From assembly GCA_018648265.1 (NCBI GenBank), contig JABGRN010000034.1, positions 1 to 50,003 on the forward strand: 50,003 bases of DNA, written 5' to 3'. The translations under genes and the position numbers were made by a program. Positions 33,748-42,217 of the stretch are shown here, in pieces. Below the pieces are notes generated by a model. That model had not been told where the DNA came from, ran no database searches, and saw nothing but the letters and a program-made list of their open reading frames with translations. Origin of the DNA: Prolixibacteraceae bacterium. Its GTDB lineage: Bacteria; Bacteroidota; Bacteroidia; Bacteroidales; Prolixibacteraceae. Each line of letters starts with the position of its first letter. Position 1 is the first letter of the stretch.

Positions 33748-34869
33748 TTATTTCACTTTTTTTGCCTTAATAATTTTCACTTTCATGCCTTCAAATGCTC
33801 CGGGCACAGGTTGTGAAATTAATTTAGTACCATCCTCCAATCCCTTAACTATTACTGTTTTATCGTTAAAGTAAACGGGATTAATCTGGACCAGAAATAA
33901 GCTCGAGTCTGCCACTGCAAAAAGTTTATTCTTTTCAAAAAGCAATTTACTGTCTATTTCAAAAGCGTTTGTTTCCGACCTGGCAACTAAATCAGCAACT
34001 AAATACATTCCTTCGCGCAGATCGGTAGCTTTTACTTCAATAAAAACCTTGATAGTTTGAGAGGCTTGATCGATTTTTCCATTAATGCGTATAACTTTTC
34101 CCTGCCAACTTTTGGTATGTTTAATATGATTCAATGTTACAGGATTTCCAATTTTTACGAAATCAATAAAGCTACTTTTTATGGCTAATTCCATTTCGTA
34201 CGTGTCTGCATTAATAAAATCACCTAATTTTTGCCCTTGACGAATTAAAGTGCCCTGGGTTACCAAAGCTTCAGTAAGCATGCCATTATAAGGTGCCCGA
34301 ACTGTATGTTTACTTAAACGAACATTAAGGTATTCCAAATTATAATATTGAGTGTAGATGTTTTTACCGGTAATAAAGAATTTTTCCCGATCCGAAGATG
34401 TTTTTGGTAACGCCAATAAACTATGGTCAACATCAAACGAGGAAAGATAAGCTTGCCATTTTTCATATTCCAATGGAAAATCAACTTTAATGTCGGGCAT
34501 AATTGATAGTAACGAATTGTGAAGGTTACTTTTTAATGACCGTAAATTAGCTAAATGCTCGTCCGTATTAATACTTAAAATTATATCGCCTTTCGAATAA
34601 TAAGTTCCGGCCTTAAATTCTTTTTTGCTAATATTTAAAACTCCCTGAACTTCAGAATAAATTTCGATTTTATTTTTTGCAATAAGGCTACCTGAGGAGT
34701 TTATATGAATTGGAATGGTTTTGTTCTCTACAATATTTACAAATACTGTTTTTGTGGTTTTTGCTATTTTAGACTTTTTTTTATCAGAGTTTTTAATAAA
34801 AACTACAGCTATTAATACCGAAATTGCGATAAGCGTTATACCTAAAATAATGGATATATATTTTCTCAT
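33748..34869 (-). CDS. RND periplasmic adaptor (membrane-fusion protein)
   Basis: A 373-residue adaptor with an N-terminal membrane anchor (about 5-25). It has the usual MFP order: lipoyl half (GSLIAKNKIEIYSEVQGVL, later PYNGMLTEALVTQGTLIRQG), a helical hairpin between (about 108-190), a beta-barrel and a membrane-proximal part. The long low-homology insert in the hairpin (about 125-165) is typical of Bacteroidota members. It links the RND pump to an outer-membrane channel. It is the first gene of the two-gene unit; no full promoter is clear in the 147 bases upstream. Confidence 0.92.
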   Translation of the reverse strand: MRKYISIILGITLIAISVLIAVVFIKNSDKKKSKIAKTTKTVFVNIVENKTIPIHINSSGSLIAKNKIEIYSEVQGVLNISKKEFKAGTYYSKGDIILSINTDEHLANLRSLKSNLHNSLLSIMPDIKVDFPLEYEKWQAYLSSFDVDHSLLALPKTSSDREKFFITGKNIYTQYYNLEYLNVRLSKHTVRAPYNGMLTEALVTQGTLIRQGQKLGDFINADTYEMELAIKSSFIDFVKIGNPVTLNHIKHTKSWQGKVIRINGKIDQASQTIKVFIEVKATDLREGMYLVADLVARSETNAFEIDSKLLFEKNKLFAVADSSLFLVQINPVYFNDKTVIVKGLEDGTKLISQPVPGAFEGMKVKIIKAKKVK

Positions 34870-35016
34870 AATATCATTTTTTTTAATGCAGGTCTAAATT
34901 TTTATGGCTTAACTTTCTTCAGGTAAATGTAGTATTTCCTTATTAATGACAAAGATTTAAAAACTAATCAAGATAATCAGTAAATATAGATTTTTCAAAG
35001 ATCCTGTTTTACATTT

Positions 35017-36036
35017 TCACCTTGCCAATTTAACATTGGTTTTTCCAATCAACCAAGTTAGTAAACCAGTAATTGCAAAAATTCCTCCGAACCAGTACAA
35101 ATATTTATCGATACTTTGGGTTTGATAGATTGCAGTAGAAATGTTCCCAATAATCAACCATTGAATGATGTAAAAAAGTGTGATATTTTTCCCCAGCCAT
35201 TTTAGAAAATTCCCGGCGTAAGTATTCGGAAATTTGTTCAGCAAAAACCTTAAAAGTACCACCCATAAAATTATAATTCCAATTGCCCAAAGCGAAAACC
35301 AAAATGTGTGGTGATAATAAGCAGGCAAGTTTATTGTTGTGTTTATTCCCCATTTAAAAAATGAAACTATCAAAACACCAATTCCGGCAAGAATAATTCC
35401 TGACACCACTTTTTGCTTCGTAAAAAACAACATTATTTTTTCTTCGAAATGAAAAAATGCAAATCCGATTAGCGGATAAGCCAACCATGGAAACAGAGGA
35501 AAATATGCCCATGAATATGTTCCGCCAATAAATGGCAAAATATAATTTCGTTCTGAAACCATTAAAACTTCATTCATAAAACCTGTTAAGCCGGTTATTA
35601 GAAAAACAAAAACAATGGCAATCCAGGCTTGTTTCTTTTTCATCGTTTTTAATAGCGCAATAAATATTACGCTTAGTCCGGCCAGGTACAAAATATCGAC
35701 TCCAAAAATATATTCCAGCGGATTAAATTGCCAGCCAGCATATTTTATTTTAAGCAATAAATTAAAGTTTAATCCGATATTTAGGATTAATCCTACTACA
35801 AATATTTTAACTCCCCGTAAAATTGTTTTCGCTGGAGATTTTTTGCTTTTGGCAAGGAAATAACCCATTACCATCATAAAAATTATTGCTGTAAATGGCC
35901 CCCCAAAAAACATCGATAGATTACCAAACAAACTCTCTCGTCCAGCATAGTCTATGAATAATTCTGTGATATGAATTTGGATCATAAAGAAAACTGCTAA
36001 TCCTTTAAGTAAATCTGGAAGCGAAAATCGTTTCAT
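35017..36036 (-). CDS. Multi-pass membrane acyltransferase-like protein (DUF1624/HGSNAT type)
   Basis: A 339-residue integral membrane protein with about ten helices. The N-terminus SLPDLLKGLAVFFMIQIHI matches the opening of heparan-alpha-glucosaminide N-acetyltransferase-like and acyltransferase-3-like proteins, in which the first-helix His (here in QIHI) is the catalytic candidate. Later blocks are YIFGVDILYLAGLSVI and SWAYFPLFPWLAYPLIGFAF, the 'PlfPWlgf' block of DUF1624. Its likely role is to transfer an acyl group across the cytoplasmic membrane to a sugar or envelope component, but the substrate is unknown. It is monocistronic, with 148 bases to the RND adaptor and the gene-free region upstream. 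Confidence 0.75.
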   Translation of the reverse strand: MKRFSLPDLLKGLAVFFMIQIHITELFIDYAGRESLFGNLSMFFGGPFTAIIFMMVMGYFLAKSKKSPAKTILRGVKIFVVGLILNIGLNFNLLLKIKYAGWQFNPLEYIFGVDILYLAGLSVIFIALLKTMKKKQAWIAIVFVFLITGLTGFMNEVLMVSERNYILPFIGGTYSWAYFPLFPWLAYPLIGFAFFHFEEKIMLFFTKQKVVSGIILAGIGVLIVSFFKWGINTTINLPAYYHHTFWFSLWAIGIIILWVVLLRFLLNKFPNTYAGNFLKWLGKNITLFYIIQWLIIGNISTAIYQTQSIDKYLYWFGGIFAITGLLTWLIGKTNVKLAR

Positions 36037-36100
36037 TTTTATTTTTTTAAATTCAAATTTATTTAATATCTAGAACATTGTGCACACTTTCTATTCTTTT

Positions 36101-36283
36101 CTAACCTGAATTATTCATGAGTTTTTCGTTATGAGAATTCAAAATGCACAGAATTAAGGGAAGCACAGAGTTGAGCCTCGCAAAAATAGCCTTAGCTATT
36201 TTGAGAAGCGAGAATCGAGCATTCTCTTAATTCAAAGCAGTTTGAATTAGGAATAGATAAATTTATGAATAGTTCAGGCTAAG
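36101..36283. repeat. 183-base imperfect palindrome (MITE-like or structured element)
   Basis: The centre is a perfect hairpin, AAAATAGC (36183-36190) with GCTATTTT (36195-36202). Moving outward, four more matching blocks share almost the same centre: GAATTAAG/CTTAATTC, AATTCAAA/TTTGAATT and, at the tips, CCTGAATTATTCAT (36105-36118) with 13 of 14 bases matching the complement of 36265-36278. The right arm also folds on itself (TAATTCAAA/TTTGAATTA). No ORF is inside. It starts about 65 bases upstream of the acyltransferase-like gene's ATG. Confidence 0.7.
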
Positions 36284-36449
36284 GTAAAAAATCGAGGGGA
36301 CTTACAATTATATTAAGCGAAACCAAGTTACAGAAAACAAATCAAGGGTAGTTATTACAATAAATAAAGCCTGTTTTAAAGCCTGAATCCTGAATAAATT
36401 TATAAGACTACTTTTGCTAAACAATAAAAAAAATAAGTACAATAAGCAA

Positions 36450-36501
36450 AATCCTAATATTTAAAACAGCTTCGAACATTTAGATATTGATATTTAGGAT
36501 T
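36450..36501. repeat. Imperfect inverted repeat in the gene-free region
   Basis: AATCCTAATAT at the left and GATATTTAGGATT at the right pair with one extra base, around a loop of about 27 bases. No T-run follows. The rest of the 36037-36962 gap is AT-rich with no convincing gene. Confidence 0.4.
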
Positions 36502-36752
36502 AGAATTATGCAATCTATTGCACCATTTTAAAAATTACTAACTTTAACGACAAACAATAAATGCCCCCGCCAGCAAGTATAAAATTGTACATTTTATAAC
36601 AGTGATATTCAGCAAATGTTTTGTAAAAATACATACAACATCATATTTTCATTAATCTATAAGTTATCAACATTTTTAAGAAACAGCTCATAAAGAAACC
36701 TTTAAACGTGTGGTAATGTTAATAAAAACATGTTTAAAAAGCATCGACAAGC

Positions 36753-36803
36753 TAAATTTGTTGATAATAGCGATCTCTTTTCCCTGTAATTTTCATAAGT
36801 TTG
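36753..36803 (+). promoter_or_regulatory. Two -7-like boxes upstream of the T9SS cassette
   Basis: TAAATTTG (36753-36760) and TAAGTTTG (36796-36803) both fit TAnnTTTG. They would give 5' leaders of about 195 and 150 bases for the gene at 36963. Neither has a clear -33 element. Confidence 0.35.
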
Positions 36804-36915
36804 AATAATTGTTAACAGATAAAAAAAACAGACAGATAAAATGTATTTATATCAGAGATTAGTATCGTTAACGATTTCCGGGTTTTTGTGCCTGTTTTTT
36901 TATTAGAATCTGGAC

Positions 36916-36937
36916 AATCCTTTTAGAAAAAAGGATT
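36916..36937 (+). promoter_or_regulatory. Leader hairpin plus strong Shine-Dalgarno before the T9SS cargo gene
   Basis: AATCCTTTT (36916-36924) pairs perfectly with AAAAGGATT (36929-36937) around a 4-base loop and without a T-run, so it is not a terminator. AGGAGG (36949-36954) sits 8 bases before the ATG at 36963, an unusually strong ribosome-binding site for this genome. Confidence 0.5.
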
Positions 36938-36962
36938 TAACTATTATCAGGAGGAAAAGGTC

Positions 36963-38486
36963 ATGAAAAAAAAATTATTGATTATATTTATTAGTGTAGT
37001 TGTTTTTTCGTTTTCTGTGTATGCCCAACTTCAATCAGTTGATATTACAACTCCTGACAGGGGTATTTGTGAGGGCGATACTATTAAGTTAAGTATAAAT
37101 ATAGGAATTATTGGCACCCCAAAATTAAATGTTAAATGGACTCCTAACACTAATATAAGTTCAGACATAATTGATGAACCATTGGTATGTCCCAAAACAA
37201 CAACACATTATGTTGTTACTGTAGAAGACGAAGATAATGGTTTTAGTTTGGCCGATACAATAAAGATAACTGTTTTTCCCAGGCCAATTGTTAATGCCCC
37301 CGAAAATGATTCAACATGTACCGGCTACCCGTACATCCTTACTCCACAACAATTTGATTTTGCTCAAAACCCTTTATGGACAACCGATGGATTAGGTGAT
37401 TTTGAAGGGCCCGCTGATTCCATGACAGTTAAATACATTCCTGCTCCCAACGAATTGGGCAGGTTAATGTTTATTTTAACAGGTCATGCAATTGATCCTG
37501 CTTGTGTAGATGTTTTTGATACCACTTATATTACTTATTATGGAGCAACTTTAGCAGAAATTTTAACCCAGGACGCTTCGGTGTGCAGTAACGAATCAAT
37601 CGAAATTGAAGCTACCGCAGAAAACTATGCAAGTTTTACATGGCGGCACAACGGAGAAGGGGTATTTCAAAATGAAAATACCTTAACCCCAACTTATGTC
37701 CCACATGAAAAAGAATTTGGAAATATCGATATTATCCTTGATGTAAATGGCTTGGGTTGTGATAAAAGCGACACGGTATCATTTTACGTTAGTCAAATGT
37801 ATGTTGAATATTTAGATGAAATTACAGCTTGTGTGGGTGACCGGGTTTTTCTAAATGTTACCTCCTCGCCCGATTACACTTATTTGTGGAGTACAGGTGA
37901 AACTGAAAATGAAATTGTTATTAATGCTACAGAAACTGAAATATATTCGGTAGAAATACAAAATAACGAAGGTTGTTCTGAAATCGCAGAAATAATTGTT
38001 AATGTAAAAGAAAACCCGGAGATTTTCTGGGAAGCTGTTCATGAAAATAAGCAATTAGTTGTTTCTCCAGCCGGGTTATTTAAATACGAATTTTATGGGA
38101 ATGATTACGTTTTGCTTTATAGCGGAAAATCAAACATTTTTAATTACTGCGAAGCTAGTGCTTCTCACAACATTATTTATATAGTTGCCTTCGATGAATT
38201 TGGGTGTTCGAGTGATGCAGACAATAATTATTCTGATTTTTATGTGATACCTATCTTTGGGGAAGTAGATGCATTTTCGCCAAACGGAGATGGCATTAAC
38301 GACCTATTACTTTCCGGTCATAAAATTACAGTTTTCGACCGCACCCATAAAATCCTTTACGAAGGTTGGAACGGTTGGGACGGAACGTATAACGGTAAAG
38401 AATTCCCGCAAGGAACTTATTTTTATGTAGTTTACGACGACGACGGGAAGGTTTTTTACAAAGGACCAGTAACCCTTTTACGTTAA
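36963..38486 (+). CDS. T9SS type B cargo protein (gliding-motility-associated C-terminal domain)
   Basis: A 507-residue secreted protein (signal peptide about 1-21) with several Ig-like/PKD-type beta domains. Paired Cys residues recur at their starts (DRGICEGDTIKL, NDSTCTGYPY, ASVCSNESIEI, ITACVGDRVFL). The C-terminus (about 417-507) is a type B sorting domain: DAFSPNGDGINDLLLSG, ITVFDRTHKILYEG, GWDGTYNGKEFPQGTYFYVV. Type B cargo such as SprB of Flavobacterium needs a cognate SprF-like partner for secretion, and one is encoded two genes downstream. It is probably an adhesin or surface filament subunit. A hairpin and a strong AGGAGG site precede it. Confidence 0.88.
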   Translation: MKKKLLIIFISVVVFSFSVYAQLQSVDITTPDRGICEGDTIKLSINIGIIGTPKLNVKWTPNTNISSDIIDEPLVCPKTTTHYVVTVEDEDNGFSLADTIKITVFPRPIVNAPENDSTCTGYPYILTPQQFDFAQNPLWTTDGLGDFEGPADSMTVKYIPAPNELGRLMFILTGHAIDPACVDVFDTTYITYYGATLAEILTQDASVCSNESIEIEATAENYASFTWRHNGEGVFQNENTLTPTYVPHEKEFGNIDIILDVNGLGCDKSDTVSFYVSQMYVEYLDEITACVGDRVFLNVTSSPDYTYLWSTGETENEIVINATETEIYSVEIQNNEGCSEIAEIIVNVKENPEIFWEAVHENKQLVVSPAGLFKYEFYGNDYVLLYSGKSNIFNYCEASASHNIIYIVAFDEFGCSSDADNNYSDFYVIPIFGEVDAFSPNGDGINDLLLSGHKITVFDRTHKILYEGWNGWDGTYNGKEFPQGTYFYVVYDDDGKVFYKGPVTLLR

Positions 38487-38504
38487 ATTTTACATCTTAA
38501 TGTT

Positions 38505-41222
38505 ATGAAAGACTTTATTAAATACAGTATTTTAATTTTTCTCCTTTTTGTCGTTGCTTTTGTAAAAGGTCAAAATAACCAAGTATTAAAAGCTGATGCT
38601 GAATTTAAAATTAAAAATTATGCAAATGCGGTTTCACTTTACCAAAAAATACTGGAAGCAGATAAAGGCGATATTGAAAAAAACTTAATCCTAAAAAAAA
38701 TAGGCGAGTGTTATAGAGAGATGAACCAATATGAATCTGCTATTAAATATTATGAGAATTATATTTCCCGCAATCCCGAAGATAATGTTGCTAAATATCA
38801 TTATGCCGATTTGCTGTTTAAAACAGGCAATATTATAAAAGCGCGAACCAATTTCCTGGAACTTAAAGAAAAATCCCCTGGTAACCCGGAGTATGAAAGA
38901 ATGATAGCCTGCTGTAATTTTGCCATTTCCGAAACAGAGAAACCAAACAAACAGCAAATAAAAAATCAGGAACTGATTAATACAGAGCAAAGTGAATTTG
39001 GCCTGGCCTTTTTTAAAGATAAACTCATTTTTGCAAGCATGCGCCTCACCGACGATTATTCGTCTATCCACGGACGTACGAACCAGGGGTTTTCCGATTT
39101 TTTCAGTGCCGGGTTCGATACTGTGTTTAATATGTTCAACAATACTGAACGTTTATCCGGAAATATCAATTCTCCCTTTAACGAGGGGACATTCACCTAT
39201 AACGAAGGGTTAAACACCGCCTTTTTTACACAGTGCAAAAAAAACCCTGATTTGTGTAAAATTCTAAAAGCAAAATATGAAAAAAACAAATGGGATGATA
39301 TTAAAGAAGTTCTGTTAGGTCAGCCAGACTACAACTTTGCCCACCCCAGCCTCTCATCGGATGGGGCTACACTTTATTTTGCTTCCGACTTGCCGGGAGG
39401 ATTGGGAGGAAAAGACCTTTGGAAAGCCCCGGTATTCCCCGACGGGGGTGTTGGCGACCCTGTTCATTTGGGGAATTCTGTAAATACGCCCAACGACGAT
39501 ATGTTCCCATTAATTATTGGTGATTCTATTTTGTTTTTTGCATCAGACGGGCATATTGGAATGGGGGGGCTTGATATTTATTATTCCAAAATAGAGAATG
39601 GCTTGTACGACAGGCCAAAAAATGTCGGCGCACCTATCAATTCAACCGGCGATGACTTCAGCATTTTAATAAATCCCGATTTTGTAGGTGGTTACTTTTG
39701 TAGCAACAGAAATAATACGGAAAAAAGTGACGATGTTTTTGCTTTCTTTCATAATATTATTTTAGACGACATTACCGGCAAAGTAATTGATTCTCTAACC
39801 CTTCAGCCAATTAGCGATGTAAAAATCACCTATTCAACAGAAGGAGTCCCCAAAATTATTGTTTACTCCGATTCCTTAGGCGTATTTTATATTCCAGGCT
39901 CATCGCATACCAATTGCGATAAAAAACACTCTTTGGCTTTCGAAAAAGAGGGCTATCTTCTTAAAAATGTAATAGTCCCTTGTAATGTCAAAGAGGAAAT
40001 GCTTGTTTTTCTTGACGATGGTTCGGGGATATTTCACTCTTTACTTGGTAATATCCTTAATAAAAACACAGGCTTACCTGTTGAAGGCGCAATGGTGACC
40101 ATAAAGAGTTTGAAAGGTTTGAACGACACAATATTTACTGATGCAAATGGAGTATTTTCCTTTAATAAAATTCCAAGAAACGATTATATTATTTTAAGGG
40201 CAAGTAAAGAAAACTACCTGAAAGATTCCAGGGCCCTCGGGACTCCCGATGAGGGGAAAAGTGTTACTATGTCAAAAAAGACCGGATTTGATACTGATTT
40301 CGATTTGATACCAATAGAATTTGAAGTTGAATTTGAAATTGAAAATATTTATTATGAATTTGATAAAGCACGTTTGTTGCCCAAATCAAAAACTTCCTTA
40401 GATAAATTGGTAAATCTACTGAATGAAAACCCACGGGTTAAAATCCAGTTAAATTCACACACCGACGAACGTGGGGGCAATGCCTATAATTTGAATTTAT
40501 CGCACCGGAGAAGTGCAAGCGTTGTAACTTATCTGGTTGGGGCCGGCATAAACAAAACCCGATTGATTTCACGTGGTTTTGGCGAAACACAACCAGAAAT
40601 AAAAAATGCCAAAACAGAAGAAGAACATCAAAAAAACCGAAGGTCGGCCTTTGAGATTGTTGGAGAAATTATTATGGCGAAAACCGGCACTGGGTATTCA
40701 TTAGATATCCCGGAAACAAGGTCGTCGCGCGATGATAAAATTTTAGAAAATCTGCGTGAAGCTGACAATCAAAACAATGATTTTTCGAATGTGGAGGTAC
40801 TTGATTTAAAAATTAAAGCAGCTCTTGACAACAAAGTTGATAAAACCGTAGATATAGAAAGTGGTGAATTACTTAAAATAAATCGAGGGGAAATTACAAA
40901 AACTACACCAGTAGTACCAGTAAGTAAAAAAGAGGATATTAAAGAAGAAGAACCTACTTCTTTAACCCCAGCCCGTCCAGCGACAATGGCAAATGTGTAC
41001 AGGATTCAACTATTGGCAACCAGTAGATTAATTGATATTGATAAACAATTTTTGGAAATAAATGATTTGGTTGAAAAGCATGGAATTTTTAATGACAAAG
41101 AAAATAACCTTAATAAATATCGCCTCGGTAATTTTAATACAAAAGACCAGGCATCAGAAATTAAAGAGTTGCTAAAACAGCGGGGATTCAAAGATTGTTT
41201 TGTAGTTGAAGTAAAAAAGTAA
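38505..41222 (+). CDS. PorE-like OmpA-family protein with TPR, PD40, carboxypeptidase-regulatory and SPOR domains
   Basis: A 905-residue periplasmic/outer-membrane protein. The order is: signal peptide (about 1-22), TPR helices (about 25-140), PD40/WD40-like repeats with DLPGGLGGKDLWKAP and HIGMGGLDIYYSK (about 165-400), two carboxypeptidase-regulatory-like beta domains (about 420-590), OmpA peptidoglycan-binding domain (about 608-720; IYYEFDKARL, HTDERGGNAYNLNLSHRRS) and a C-terminal SPOR domain (about 830-903). The TPR-PD40-CRD-OmpA plan is that of PorE of the T9SS, which links the machine to the cell wall. SPOR binds denuded glycan and is an extra here. It is 18 bases after the cargo gene and 12 before the PorP/SprF gene, so it is one transcript. 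Confidence 0.88.
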   Translation: MKDFIKYSILIFLLFVVAFVKGQNNQVLKADAEFKIKNYANAVSLYQKILEADKGDIEKNLILKKIGECYREMNQYESAIKYYENYISRNPEDNVAKYHYADLLFKTGNIIKARTNFLELKEKSPGNPEYERMIACCNFAISETEKPNKQQIKNQELINTEQSEFGLAFFKDKLIFASMRLTDDYSSIHGRTNQGFSDFFSAGFDTVFNMFNNTERLSGNINSPFNEGTFTYNEGLNTAFFTQCKKNPDLCKILKAKYEKNKWDDIKEVLLGQPDYNFAHPSLSSDGATLYFASDLPGGLGGKDLWKAPVFPDGGVGDPVHLGNSVNTPNDDMFPLIIGDSILFFASDGHIGMGGLDIYYSKIENGLYDRPKNVGAPINSTGDDFSILINPDFVGGYFCSNRNNTEKSDDVFAFFHNIILDDITGKVIDSLTLQPISDVKITYSTEGVPKIIVYSDSLGVFYIPGSSHTNCDKKHSLAFEKEGYLLKNVIVPCNVKEEMLVFLDDGSGIFHSLLGNILNKNTGLPVEGAMVTIKSLKGLNDTIFTDANGVFSFNKIPRNDYIILRASKENYLKDSRALGTPDEGKSVTMSKKTGFDTDFDLIPIEFEVEFEIENIYYEFDKARLLPKSKTSLDKLVNLLNENPRVKIQLNSHTDERGGNAYNLNLSHRRSASVVTYLVGAGINKTRLISRGFGETQPEIKNAKTEEEHQKNRRSAFEIVGEIIMAKTGTGYSLDIPETRSSRDDKILENLREADNQNNDFSNVEVLDLKIKAALDNKVDKTVDIESGELLKINRGEITKTTPVVPVSKKEDIKEEEPTSLTPARPATMANVYRIQLLATSRLIDIDKQFLEINDLVEKHGIFNDKENNLNKYRLGNFNTKDQASEIKELLKQRGFKDCFVVEVKK

Positions 41223-41234
41223 GAAAAAACGACA

Positions 41235-42131
41235 ATGAAAAAATTTATCATCTTCATATTTATTGCTGTATCGGCTTTTAAGATTTACTCACAGGAATTA
41301 AACATTAGCCAATATGTCTTTTACAGAGATGGGATGAATCCCGGATCCTTTATTCAGGATAACGATATAAATGTTTTTGTTCTCTACAATAACGAATTTT
41401 CAGGATTTAGACATGAACCAAGAACCCAGATTGCAGATGTGAGTTTCAATGTAAAAGGGCACAAGTTAGGTGTATCTGTAATAAACGACAATATTGGTTT
41501 CGACATAGCACAAAATGTAAAAATAAGGTATGCCAGGCAATTTGCTTTATCCGAAAAATCGTTTTTCTCTTTCGGGCTAAGTGCTGGAGGAATGCACAAC
41601 CGATTTGAATCCACTAAAATGACATTTGAAAATGAAGGAGATCCCTTAAGTTTTACCGACTACACTTATACCCGCCTGGATTTCGATTTTGGTGCTGAAA
41701 TTCAGTTTGAAAATCTTTTTATGGGACTTTCAGTTACACATCTTGGCAAACAAGCCGTAAACCCAGAAAACGATAGCCCAATTTCTCATTATTATGCTTA
41801 TGCACAATATGCAATTAACTCAAAAAATTCATTTCGTTTTTTCCCGAATGTTTTAATGCGTTATTGGAAAAACACTTATTGGGCCGAAGCCAGTGTAATT
41901 GCATTTTATAAAAATTTAGCATGGTTAGGTATTGTTTACACCAGAAACCATGATCTTTCGTTTACCACTGGGGTGCGTGTCACTAAAAAAGTTATGTTTG
42001 GTTATGGTTTTAAATCGAACATGAATTCGCAAATTCTGAGATCCTGGGGGACTAACTCCCACGAAATTTTCCTTAACTTTGCAATCAACAAGGAAGTAGG
42101 TGGCATAAAGACCCCACGTTTAGTAGATTAG
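41235..42131 (+). CDS. PorP/SprF-family T9SS outer-membrane protein
   Basis: A 298-residue beta-barrel with a signal peptide (about 1-19). It has the classic PorP/SprF opening: ISQYVFYRDGMNPG (the 'f..NpA..G' block), NNEFSGFRHEPRTQIADVSF, then KLGVSVINDNIGFD. Family members sit in the outer membrane next to the T9SS and link type B cargo to the motor; the chromosomal SprF is needed for SprB. This copy is probably dedicated to the cargo encoded at 36963. It ends the three-gene cassette. Its stop is 86 bases from the convergent stop of the shortened PorE-like gene. Confidence 0.88.
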   Translation: MKKFIIFIFIAVSAFKIYSQELNISQYVFYRDGMNPGSFIQDNDINVFVLYNNEFSGFRHEPRTQIADVSFNVKGHKLGVSVINDNIGFDIAQNVKIRYARQFALSEKSFFSFGLSAGGMHNRFESTKMTFENEGDPLSFTDYTYTRLDFDFGAEIQFENLFMGLSVTHLGKQAVNPENDSPISHYYAYAQYAINSKNSFRFFPNVLMRYWKNTYWAEASVIAFYKNLAWLGIVYTRNHDLSFTTGVRVTKKVMFGYGFKSNMNSQILRSWGTNSHEIFLNFAINKEVGGIKTPRLVD

Positions 42132-42217
42132 CTTATATTTCATAAAACAATTCTTTTCTTACTAACCTGCAAAACCTATATAAAAATGATATTCTCGTAG
42201 ATTTAAAAATAAGAACT

